NCBI GenBank assembly: GCA_030636765.1
Contig: DAOVWI010000096.1
Coordinates: forward strand, 1 to 8,014
Direction of reading: 5' to 3'
DNA: 8,014 nucleotides
Origin: Gemmatimonadales bacterium
Lineage (GTDB): Bacteria; Gemmatimonadota; Gemmatimonadetes; Palauibacterales; Palauibacteraceae
The position numbers and the translations under genes are program-made. Below are positions 1-6,275 of this stretch, piece by piece. The notes beneath the pieces are model-generated. The model did no database searches and was not told the DNA's origin. It was given only the letters and a program-made list of their open reading frames with translations. How positions within the stretch are numbered: the first letter of the stretch is position 1; every line of letters starts with the position of its first letter.

Positions 1-1295
1 AGAGCCAGCTCTAGGTGGCTGTAGGATTCGACCGTGGCCTGGACGCGGCCCAGCCAGTCGCGGTGGCCCGGCCGCTTGATCCGGCTGAAGGGGCCATCGA
101 CGTAGTAGGCGTTCCCGTCCTCGTAGATGTCAACCTGCACGTACTCGCGGAAATCGATCGGATCCGGACAGGCGGCGAAGGCTCCGTTGTACTCGTCCGG
201 GTAGAAGACCTGAACGGCCAGGGCCTCCCACCCACCCGTCGAGCCGCCGTACAGGAAGCGGGCCCATCCCTCTCCGATCCCGCGGAACCGCTCCTCGATG
301 TACGGGATCAGCTCGTGGGTGATGGCGTCCCCGTACGGACCCAGGTTGGCCGAGTTCACGGCGTACGAGTCGTCGTAGTACGGATTGGCATGCTGCACCT
401 GGATGATGATGAAGCGAGGGAAATCCGATCCGGTCCAGGTGCGGTAGAAGTCATGCGCCTCCTGCTGCACGATCCGGTTGTAGCACTCCAGTTGAAAGCG
501 CTCGCTGAACGTGCACTCGAGCTCCGGATCCGGCGGCTCCACGCGAAAGCCGCCGAAATCGGACGGAAAGTGGCCGTGAAACACGATCAGCGGGTAGCGC
601 GCTTCGGGGTGCTCGTCGAACCCCTCCGGCAGAAGCACATGGGCACCGAGGTGCATCGGTCGACCCCAGAACTCGCTGAGCAGTTCGCTCCGGAACCGGA
701 CGTGCTTGATGTAGCTCGTCTCCGGTGGATCGGGGATCGGGGGAATGACCTGGTCGAGCTGGATCTCGATCCGCTCCGTCTTCGCCGGGTCGATCCGGAT
801 CCTGCGCGGCGTGCTGTTCAGGTTGCCCGGCGCACGATTCCAGTGCTGACCCTCGCCCCGGTCCATCGGCAGCTTCACGGTGTGCCCGGAGGCCAGGTGA
901 AACGTCTCGTACTTGTGGAACAGGGCCTGCACCCAGTACTCGCCGGGCGGGATGTCCGCCAGGCTACGGATCGGGTAACCGAAGACGCTCGCGTCGATCA
1001 CGGCCGTCTGCCCCGGCTCGAGACCGTCCACGTCGACCCCGTACACGAGCCCGGTGCTCACCTCCGCACGGATCTGAAAACGCGGCTCGGGATCCTCCTC
1101 CGCGGTGATCAGCAGGAGAACGCGGCCGTCGAGCGCCTCCGCCTCCACCTCTTCGCCGAAGGTGATGGCAAACGTAGGCCCGGGCGGCTGGTCACCGGAG
1201 GGGCGCCCGGGAGAGCAAGCGCCAACGAAGGCAGCGAGCGAGGCGCCCGCGAGGACTACGAGGCTCTTGAGAGCAAGACGGGTCATGGCGCGCAT
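1..1295 (-). CDS. Lipoprotein with esterase-like alpha/beta-hydrolase domain (3' end cut by window)
   Basis: The frame is open from 1295 to the window edge (431 codons, no stop), so the C-terminus is missing. The N-terminus is a lipoprotein signal: MRAMTRLALK, then a hydrophobic stretch ending in VGAC, with Cys27 the likely lipidated residue. This places the protein on the periplasmic or outer-membrane surface. A beta-sandwich-like region (about residues 40-180) leads into an alpha/beta-hydrolase core: IVFHGHFP with HGH at 240-242 resembles an oxyanion segment, and YGGSTGGWEA contains the G-x-S-x-G nucleophile elbow with Ser352. Aromatic and Asp-rich sequence follows (ACPDPIDF). These features match the putative-esterase (esterase D-like) group; the substrate cannot be read. 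The acid and His of the triad are not assigned and may lie beyond the cut. The ATG at 1295 is chosen for an AAAGAGG about 6 bases upstream; an in-frame ATG at 1286 is an alternative. It is divergent from the S9 peptidase gene. Confidence 0.82.
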   Translation of the reverse strand, partial: MRAMTRLALKSLVVLAGASLAAFVGACSPGRPSGDQPPGPTFAITFGEEVEAEALDGRVLLLITAEEDPEPRFQIRAEVSTGLVYGVDVDGLEPGQTAVIDASVFGYPIRSLADIPPGEYWVQALFHKYETFHLASGHTVKLPMDRGEGQHWNRAPGNLNSTPRRIRIDPAKTERIEIQLDQVIPPIPDPPETSYIKHVRFRSELLSEFWGRPMHLGAHVLLPEGFDEHPEARYPLIVFHGHFPSDFGGFRVEPPDPELECTFSERFQLECYNRIVQQEAHDFYRTWTGSDFPRFIIIQVQHANPYYDDSYAVNSANLGPYGDAITHELIPYIEERFRGIGEGWARFLYGGSTGGWEALAVQVFYPDEYNGAFAACPDPIDFREYVQVDIYEDGNAYYVDGPFSRIKRPGHRDWLGRVQATVESYSHLELA

Positions 1296-1505
1296 GGAAA
1301 GCCTCTTTCGCTAGTAGGTTGCTCAAGAACCCTTGCTCGCACGGGTCGCCGAGCGGCAAGAAGTGGCGTGGACCGAGCGCCCGTCCGGCGCTCCTCCCAC
1401 GTCGAAAAAACGGCTATACTATCTGCGCGCAGGAGCGGCTCTCGGCTTCCCCCGGGAACGCCGCGCTACCGACACCAGCAACCTGGACTAGAAGGATACA
1501 CGACG
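1296..1505. promoter_or_regulatory. Divergent intergenic region between lipoprotein and S9 peptidase genes
   Basis: This 210-bp gap separates two genes read in opposite directions, so it should hold promoters for both. On the plus strand TATACT at 1415-1420 is a good match to a sigma70-type -10 box, preceded by an A-tract at 1405-1410. No convincing -35 hexamer lies 16-18 bp upstream. Just downstream, at the expected transcription start, is the perfect 10-bp palindrome CTGCGCGCAG (1423-1432). AGAAGGA at 1490-1496 is the ribosome binding site for the ATG at 1506 (9-base spacer). I could not identify a convincing minus-strand promoter. The leader to the S9 gene would be about 80 bases. Confidence 0.45.
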
Positions 1506-3623
1506 ATGAAGACCCGCACACGAACCCCAGGCTTCGCACGACGAGCGATTCCCCCGTCTATTCGCTTGATCGCCCTCGCCTCACGAGGAATCCCTCTCGC
1601 GGTGGCGGCGCTCCTCACCCTGCCGATTGGCGTCCCGGCCCAGGACGTGATGACGCCGGAGCGACTGTGGGAGATCCCACGGGTCTCCGGCCCCGCCGTG
1701 TCGCCCGACGGGAGCACGATCGTATACGGCGTCAGGCGCTACGACCTGGCCGAAAACCGGGGCGCCACGGACCTCTTCCTGGTACCGGTCGCGGGCGGTG
1801 ACCCGGTCCGGCTGACCGACACCCCGGGAAGCGAGAGCAGCGCGACCTGGCGCCCGGATGGCCTTCGCATCGGGTACCTGTCGAGGGCGGACGGCTCCAC
1901 ACAGCTGTGGGAGATCCGCCCCGACGGCTCCGATCGGCGGCAAGTGTCCCACCTCGCCGGCGGGATCGGCAACTTCCGCTACTCGCCGGACGGGCGGCAC
2001 GTGTCGTTCACGAGCTCCGTCAAGCTGGATCCGGCGGTGGTCGACATCTACCCGGACCTCCCAAAGGCCGACGCGCGGATCATCGACGAGCTGATGTACC
2101 GCCACTGGGTCAGCTGGCGGGACCAGACCTACCGGCACCTGTTCGTGGTCGAGTACCGGGACGGCGAGCTGGGTGAGCCGATCGATCTCATGCCGGGAGA
2201 AAGGTACGACACGCCGTTGAGCCCGTTCGGCGGCGGGGAGCAGATCGGGTGGAGCGCCGACGGATCCCGGATCGTTTACACCGCCAAGAAGGTCACCGGC
2301 GCCGAGTACGCAACGACCACTAACTCCGACCTGTACGCGTACGACATGGCGAGCGGACGAACGACCAACCTCACCGACGGGATGGTGGGCTACGACATCG
2401 ACCCCGTCTTCTCTCCCGACGGCCGCCACATGGCGTTTCTCAGCATGGCCCGTAACGGGTACGAGGCCGATCGGAATCGGCTCTTCGTCTACGACTTCGA
2501 GGGGGGCCGGACGCGGGAGATCAGCGTGGGCTTCGATCTGGACGTGTCCAGTCCCGAGTGGAGCGAGGACGGGCGGACGATCTTCTTCACCAGCGCCGTC
2601 GAGGGCACGATTCAGCTGTATTCCGCCGACGCGGAGACGGGGGAGATCCGGCAGATCACCGAGGGACCCTACAACCACTACGCCTTCAACATCTCCGAGG
2701 GCGCGGGCAGTCGAGGACTGATCGCCCAGCGAGTCTCCATGTCCGCGCCGGCGGAGCTGTACCGCGTGGACCCGGCCACGGGCGAGGCTACCCGCCTCAC
2801 CTTCCACACCAAGCCCGTGATGGGCAAGCTGACCTTGGGGCGCGTCGAGGCCCGCTGGATCACGGCCACCGACGGCGAGCGAATCCTCACGTGGGTCATC
2901 TATCCTCCCGACTTCGATCCCGCCCGGCAGTACCCCGCGCTGCTCTACGCGCAGGGCGGCCCACAGTCCACGGTCAGCCAGTTCTTCTCGTATCGTTGGA
3001 ACTTCCAGCTCATGGCCGCGAACGGGTACATCGTCGTCGCCCCCAACCGCCGGGGCGTGCCCAGCTTCGGACAGGAGTTCAAGGAGGAGATCTCGGGGGA
3101 CTGGGGTGGGCAGGCGATGCGTGACCTGCTGAGCGCCATCGACCAAATGGCCCTGGAGCCATACGTGGACGAGAACCGGCTGGGCGTCGTCGGAGCCAGC
3201 TTCGGCGGCTACACCGTGTTTTGGCTGGCCGGCCACCACGAGGGCCGGTTCCAAACCTTCATCGCTCACGCGGGCGTATTCAACCTGGAGAGCATGTACG
3301 GGGCGACCGAGGAACTCTTCTTCCCGGCCTTCGACCTGGGCGGGGCGTATTGGGACACGCCGAGGCCCGAGAGCTACGACCTGTTCTCCCCCCACAGGTA
3401 CGTGCAGAACTGGGACACGCCGATGCTGGTGATCCACGGTCAGAAGGACTTCCGGGTGCCGGTCACCGAGGGGATGCAGGCGTTCACGGTCCTGCAGGCG
3501 CAGGGGATAGAGAGCCGCTTCCTCTACTTTCCGGAGGAGGGGCACTGGATTCAGACGCCCCAGAACGGCGTCCTCTGGCACCGGATCTTTTTCGACTGGC
3601 TGGGGCGCACCCTGAAGCCGTGA
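1506..3623 (+). CDS. Secreted S9-family (DPP5-like) serine peptidase
   Basis: This 705-aa protein matches the prolyl-oligopeptidase superfamily, which cleaves short peptides, often releasing dipeptides. A basic N-region and hydrophobic run ending VPA-QD suggest export with cleavage near residue 45. Residues of about 50-430 form a beta-propeller: PD40/TolB-like S-x-DG repeats begin near 66, 116, 160, 250, 303 and 353. The C-terminal alpha/beta-hydrolase has YAQGGPQ at 481, nucleophile GASFGGY with Ser565, HGQKDFRVP with Asp648 and EEGHWI with His680, so the triad is complete and in order. The QGGPQ and following WNFQLMAANGYIVVAPNRRG stretch recall Bacteroidota-type dipeptidyl-peptidase 5; this subgroup call is from memory and less sure than the family. 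The ATG is set by the AGAAGGA 9 bases upstream and because it starts the signal peptide; the same frame stays open far upstream only because it lies antisense to the lipoprotein gene. It is followed by the DinB gene after 35 bp. Confidence 0.93.
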   Translation: MKTRTRTPGFARRAIPPSIRLIALASRGIPLAVAALLTLPIGVPAQDVMTPERLWEIPRVSGPAVSPDGSTIVYGVRRYDLAENRGATDLFLVPVAGGDPVRLTDTPGSESSATWRPDGLRIGYLSRADGSTQLWEIRPDGSDRRQVSHLAGGIGNFRYSPDGRHVSFTSSVKLDPAVVDIYPDLPKADARIIDELMYRHWVSWRDQTYRHLFVVEYRDGELGEPIDLMPGERYDTPLSPFGGGEQIGWSADGSRIVYTAKKVTGAEYATTTNSDLYAYDMASGRTTNLTDGMVGYDIDPVFSPDGRHMAFLSMARNGYEADRNRLFVYDFEGGRTREISVGFDLDVSSPEWSEDGRTIFFTSAVEGTIQLYSADAETGEIRQITEGPYNHYAFNISEGAGSRGLIAQRVSMSAPAELYRVDPATGEATRLTFHTKPVMGKLTLGRVEARWITATDGERILTWVIYPPDFDPARQYPALLYAQGGPQSTVSQFFSYRWNFQLMAANGYIVVAPNRRGVPSFGQEFKEEISGDWGGQAMRDLLSAIDQMALEPYVDENRLGVVGASFGGYTVFWLAGHHEGRFQTFIAHAGVFNLESMYGATEELFFPAFDLGGAYWDTPRPESYDLFSPHRYVQNWDTPMLVIHGQKDFRVPVTEGMQAFTVLQAQGIESRFLYFPEEGHWIQTPQNGVLWHRIFFDWLGRTLKP

Positions 3624-3625
3624 TT

Positions 3626-3647
3626 TTGGCAAGCGATTGGCAAGCGA
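3626..3647. repeat. Perfect tandem 11-bp direct repeat
   Basis: TTGGCAAGCGA occurs twice with no spacer (3626-3636 and 3637-3647), directly after the S9 peptidase stop and just before the weak ribosome binding site of the DinB gene. It may be a slippage duplication or a direct-repeat binding site; the sequence alone does not tell which. Confidence 0.7.
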
Positions 3648-3658
3648 GAAGAGAAACG

Positions 3659-4132
3659 ATGGGATCGCAACTCGTCGAAGCCTGGGGCATGAGCAACGAG
3701 GCCAATCTCTACCTCCTCGGTGAGATTCCCCATGCGTACCTGGCGGACCGCTACTCCGCCCGGACACGCACCGTCGCCGCCCAATTCGCCCACATGCACA
3801 ACGTCCGGCTTCGCTGGCTCAAGCACGCCGCCCCGGAGCTGATCGGCGAAGTGGTAAGCTTTCCCAGAGCCGCGCAGCCGGGGAAAGCCGAGTTGAAGAA
3901 GGCCCTGCAAGCGTCGGAAGGGAGGATTGCCGGCTTCCTCGAACGGTGCGAGGAAGCCGGCAAGGTTAAGAACTGGAGCGGCTCGCCCGCCACTGTGCTG
4001 GGCTATCTGATTGCCCATGAGGCGCATCACCGCGGTCTTGCGATGGTGGCCATGCGGCTGTCCGGGCACAGGCTGCCGAAGGAAGTGGTCTATGGCCAGT
4101 GGCAATGGGGAAAGAAGCGACCTCTTCGGTAA
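3659..4132 (+). CDS. DinB-family protein (four-helix putative metal-binding protein)
   Basis: This 157-aa protein matches the DinB/YfiT superfamily, four-helix-bundle proteins with a divalent metal site. Some members are thiol-dependent transferases; most have no known reaction. The expected ligand histidines are visible: His45 and His47 in AHMHNVRLRWL on the second helix, and the typical HEAHHRG motif (His120, His123, His124) on a later helix. The length is normal for the family and no signal peptide is seen, so it should be cytoplasmic. The ATG at 3659 is preceded by a purine-rich AGAAGAG at moderate spacing; an in-frame ATG ten codons in is an alternative. It lies 35 bp after the S9 peptidase gene on the same strand and may be cotranscribed with it, but the functions have no obvious link. 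The substrate is unknown. Confidence 0.85.
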   Translation: MGSQLVEAWGMSNEANLYLLGEIPHAYLADRYSARTRTVAAQFAHMHNVRLRWLKHAAPELIGEVVSFPRAAQPGKAELKKALQASEGRIAGFLERCEEAGKVKNWSGSPATVLGYLIAHEAHHRGLAMVAMRLSGHRLPKEVVYGQWQWGKKRPLR

Positions 4133-4241
4133 GCACGGTCTGGCGGGATCGGTACAAGTGAGTATGTTGGGAGAGCGCTGCGATCTCTCAGAGTTACTCT
4201 GCTTGGGCTCGCTTTTTCCCGCCGTTTACCCGCTGTGCGAG

Positions 4242-4352
4242 ATGAGCCACGAACCCGGCCCGTGGGCCGTGCTGCCGATCGTTGGGATAGGATTCCTGGT
4301 TGCGATCCTGGTGATGGGAGGCGTCCAGCTGCTCGTCAGAGTTCTGGGCTAG
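4242..4352 (+). CDS. Possible 36-aa single-span membrane peptide
   Basis: A short reading frame encodes MSHEPGPWAV, then a hydrophobic run of about 20 residues (VLPIVGIGFLVAILVMGGVQ), ending in LLVRVLG. This would make a small protein with one transmembrane helix and a short basic tail. The frame is open further upstream, and an ATG at 4164 would give 62 aa, but the added part is Cys-rich and poorly structured. Neither start has a clear Shine-Dalgarno sequence, which is the main reason for doubt. No family is recognised. It occupies an otherwise empty gap between the DinB gene and the convergent DoxX gene. Confidence 0.3.
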   Translation: MSHEPGPWAVLPIVGIGFLVAILVMGGVQLLVRVLG

Positions 4353-4438
4353 CCTTCCTTTTTCAGCGACCTCCTACACGGCCACCAGGCCGTCGACCGA
4401 CCGCCGCGCCCGATAGAACGCGAGCCGGCCGGACCCTG
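4353..4438. other. Convergent intergenic gap between the plus-strand genes and the DoxX gene
   Basis: This 86-bp stretch separates convergent reading frames. It contains the 6-bp perfect stem ACGGCC/GGCCGT with an ACCA loop at 4378-4393, and a CTTTTT run at 4360-4365 before the stem on the plus strand. No T-run follows the stem on either strand, so this is not a classical intrinsic terminator. Including the segment from 4133, about 306 bp lie between the DinB and DoxX genes, and only the putative small membrane peptide is seen in it. Confidence 0.35.
4378..4393. terminator. Weak hairpin between convergent genes
   Basis: ACGGCC-ACCA-GGCCGT forms a perfect 6-bp GC-rich stem with a 4-base loop, placed where a bidirectional terminator would be expected. 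Neither strand has a U-tract after the stem, so any role in termination is speculative. Confidence 0.25.
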
Positions 4439-4864
4439 CTAGTCGGGAGGGGGCTCTGCCGCCCTCCGGCCCCTGATCCCATCCAGCGAGAAGGCTCCGG
4501 CCCCGAGCACCACCAGCAGCAGGAAGAAGAAGGAGTATAAGGCGACCATCTCGCCCCGGTTGACCCAGTGGAAGAGGCTGCCGCGCGGCACGTGCATCCA
4601 GAAGTAGGCGACGGCCATCTCACCCGAAGCGATGAACGCCGCCTGCGTCGTGAAGAGGCCGACCATGATCAACAGGCCGCACGTGAACTCGATGACTCCC
4701 GCCGCCCCAAAGCGGGACAGGAGCTCGACCGTGCCGCCATCGGCACCGAATCCGCCAAACCAGCCGAACAGCTTCTGGGCGCCGTGCACCCAGAACATGA
4801 AGCCGATCGCGATTCTCCCGATGCCCACCACCTTTGCCTGAAGCCCGGACAACCCTCGTGTCAT
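4439..4864 (-). CDS. DoxX-family integral membrane protein
   Basis: This 141-aa protein has four hydrophobic segments (about residues 12-34, 53-75, 77-91 and 106-128), as in the DoxX family. Family-typical sequences are seen: GFMFWVHGAQKLFGWFGGFG in the first helix and loop, GLLIMVGLFT, and AYFWMHVPRGSLF before the last helix. A short charged tail ends in EPPPD. DoxX proteins are named after the small subunit of an archaeal thiosulfate:quinone oxidoreductase and have been tied to membrane redox and oxidative-stress functions; the role here is unknown. The ATG at 4864 is supported by GAGGGG with a 9-base spacer, lying inside the last codons of lat. The gap to the lat stop is 5 bases, so translation is probably coupled. 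It is the last gene of the rocD-lat-doxX cluster. Confidence 0.9.
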   Translation of the reverse strand: MTRGLSGLQAKVVGIGRIAIGFMFWVHGAQKLFGWFGGFGADGGTVELLSRFGAAGVIEFTCGLLIMVGLFTTQAAFIASGEMAVAYFWMHVPRGSLFHWVNRGEMVALYSFFFLLLVVLGAGAFSLDGIRGRRAAEPPPD

Positions 4865-4869
4865 CGCAT

Positions 4870-6240
4870 TCAGCCCCTCAGCGCCTCGCGCAGGATCGCG
4901 ATCGCCCTGTCCACGTCGGACGCGCTGAAGATCAGCGACGGACGGAACCGGACGGAGCGAGGGCCGCACGTCAGAACCGCGAGCCCCGCGTCCCAGCAGC
5001 GGGCCCGCAGCGCGCCGCGCGCCTCCCCGTCGGGCATGTCGAACGCAAGGAGAAGACCGAGGCCCCGAGCGTTGCTGACCGGCTCGAACTCCTCCTCCAG
5101 CCCGACGAGTCCGTTCCGGAACCGCTCCCCGACCCGCGTCGCGTTCTCCACCAGACCGTCTTCCTCCATGATCTGCAGGTACCGGGCGCAACGCACCATG
5201 TCCACCAGGTTCCCGCCCCACGTCGAGTTGATGCGCGACGAGACCGCGAAGACGTTGGTCGGGATCTCGTCGATCCGGTCGGTGCTCATGATCCCGCACA
5301 CCTGCGTCTTCTTTCCGAAGGCGACGATGTCGGGCGTGACGCCGAGCTTCTGAAAGGCCCACATGGCGCCGGTTACACCCATCCCCGTCTGCACCTCGTC
5401 GAAGAGGAGAAGCGCATCACGCTCGTCGGCGAGACGTCGCAGCTCCCGCAGGAACTCGGGCCGGAAGTGATTGTCGCCGCCCTCGCCCTGAAGCGGCTCG
5501 ACGAGGATTCCGGCGATGCCGTGAGGATCCCCCTCGAACGCCTCCTCGATCTCCCTCACGCAGCGCGCCTCCGCCTCGGCCACCGCCGCCTCGTCGATCG
5601 GGAAGCGGATCTTCGGGTTCGAGACCCGAGGCCAGTCGAACTTGGGGAAGTCGGCGATCTTCACCGGCTCCGTGTTCGTGATCGAAAGCGCGTAGCCGCT
5701 GCGTCCGTGAAACGCCTCTCGGAAGTGGAGGATCTTGTCGGCCCCGCCCTCGATCCCCCGGGCCCGGTTGTGCTGCGCCTTCCAATCGAAGGCGGCCTTC
5801 ATGGCGTTCTCCACCGCGAGGGCACCGCCGGCGATGAAAAAGAGGTGCGGGAACTCGTCGGGCACGGCGAGGTCGCGGAACGTCCGGACGAACGCGGCGA
5901 ACTCCGAGCAGTAGATGTCGCTGTTGGCGGGGTTGGCCAGCGCCGCCCGCATGAGCGAGGCCCGGAACCCCTCGTCGTCCATCTTCGGGTGGTTGTGCCC
6001 GATCGGCAGCGTGGCGAAGTACGAGTAGCAGTCCAGGTACTCCACGCCCGTCAGGGCGTCCACGATGACGGTCCCGTCGGATGCCTCCAGGTCGATGACG
6101 ACATGAAAGCCGTCGACCAGGATGTTCTTCCGGAGGATCGGGAAGACCTCGCTCGCGGAAACGGTGCTGCCTGAGCTTGCCGTATTACCTGAGCTTGCGG
6201 TGTTACCTGAGTCCACGGTGACGCCTCTATCTACGGTCAT
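4870..6240 (-). CDS. lat: L-lysine 6-transaminase (lysine epsilon-aminotransferase)
   Basis: This 456-aa class III PLP aminotransferase would move the epsilon-amino group of L-lysine to 2-oxoglutarate, giving glutamate and 2-aminoadipate 6-semialdehyde, which cyclises to piperideine-6-carboxylate. The Lat subgroup is recognised by ILVDGFHVVIDLE near the N-terminus, FIAGGALAVENAMKAAFDWK for phosphate binding, VEPLQGEGGDNHFR with switch Glu248, LFDEVQTG with Asp281, FGKKTQVCGIM with the Schiff-base Lys probably Lys310, and STWGGN. In actinobacteria the enzyme serves beta-lactam precursor supply and starvation survival; here lysine catabolism is the simpler inference. Residues 1-28 are a Ser/Gly/Thr-rich, repeat-built extension that is probably disordered. 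The start is uncertain: the ATG at 6240 has only an abutting AGGA, while an in-frame GTG at 6249 has GAGG at a 6-base spacing and would add three residues. It lies 35 bp after rocD. Confidence 0.93.
   Translation of the reverse strand: MTVDRGVTVDSGNTASSGNTASSGSTVSASEVFPILRKNILVDGFHVVIDLEASDGTVIVDALTGVEYLDCYSYFATLPIGHNHPKMDDEGFRASLMRAALANPANSDIYCSEFAAFVRTFRDLAVPDEFPHLFFIAGGALAVENAMKAAFDWKAQHNRARGIEGGADKILHFREAFHGRSGYALSITNTEPVKIADFPKFDWPRVSNPKIRFPIDEAAVAEAEARCVREIEEAFEGDPHGIAGILVEPLQGEGGDNHFRPEFLRELRRLADERDALLLFDEVQTGMGVTGAMWAFQKLGVTPDIVAFGKKTQVCGIMSTDRIDEIPTNVFAVSSRINSTWGGNLVDMVRCARYLQIMEEDGLVENATRVGERFRNGLVGLEEEFEPVSNARGLGLLLAFDMPDGEARGALRARCWDAGLAVLTCGPRSVRFRPSLIFSASDVDRAIAILREALRG
6157..6210 (-). 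repeat. Three 18-bp tandem repeats inside the 5' end of lat
   Basis: Three in-frame 18-bp units (6193-6210, 6175-6192, 6157-6174) encode SGNTAS, SGNTAS and SGSTVS. The first two differ at only two bases; the third matches the first at 12 of 18. They sit upstream of the conserved aminotransferase core, so unit number could vary without harming the enzyme. Confidence 0.85.
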
Positions 6241-6275
6241 TCCTGGCACGGTTCGCCTCGGTATTGGTGGGTCGC

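Noticed and set aside
15..1505. Upstream 497-codon extension of the S9 peptidase frame
   Set aside because: It is antisense to the lipoprotein gene, shows Arg/Val/Asp-rich composition typical of a GC-rich shadow, and the signal peptide and ribosome binding site mark the true start at 1506.
1581..3767. 728-codon open frame antisense to the S9 peptidase gene
   Set aside because: It is a GC-rich shadow: no recognisable domain, highly skewed composition, and it covers a gene with complete catalytic motifs on the other strand.
3551..4105. 184-codon minus-strand frame opposite the DinB gene
   Set aside because: The plus-strand DinB protein has the family's metal-ligand histidines and normal length; the antisense translation shows no motif.
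4865..5362. N-terminal extension of the DoxX frame into lat
   Set aside because: The extra sequence overlaps lat in another frame and is Arg/Gly-rich; a good ribosome binding site and the DoxX domain start support the ATG at 4864.
4834..6174. 446-codon plus-strand frame opposite lat
   Set aside because: It is a shadow of lat; the translation is low-complexity Arg/Val/Leu/Asp-rich with no motifs.
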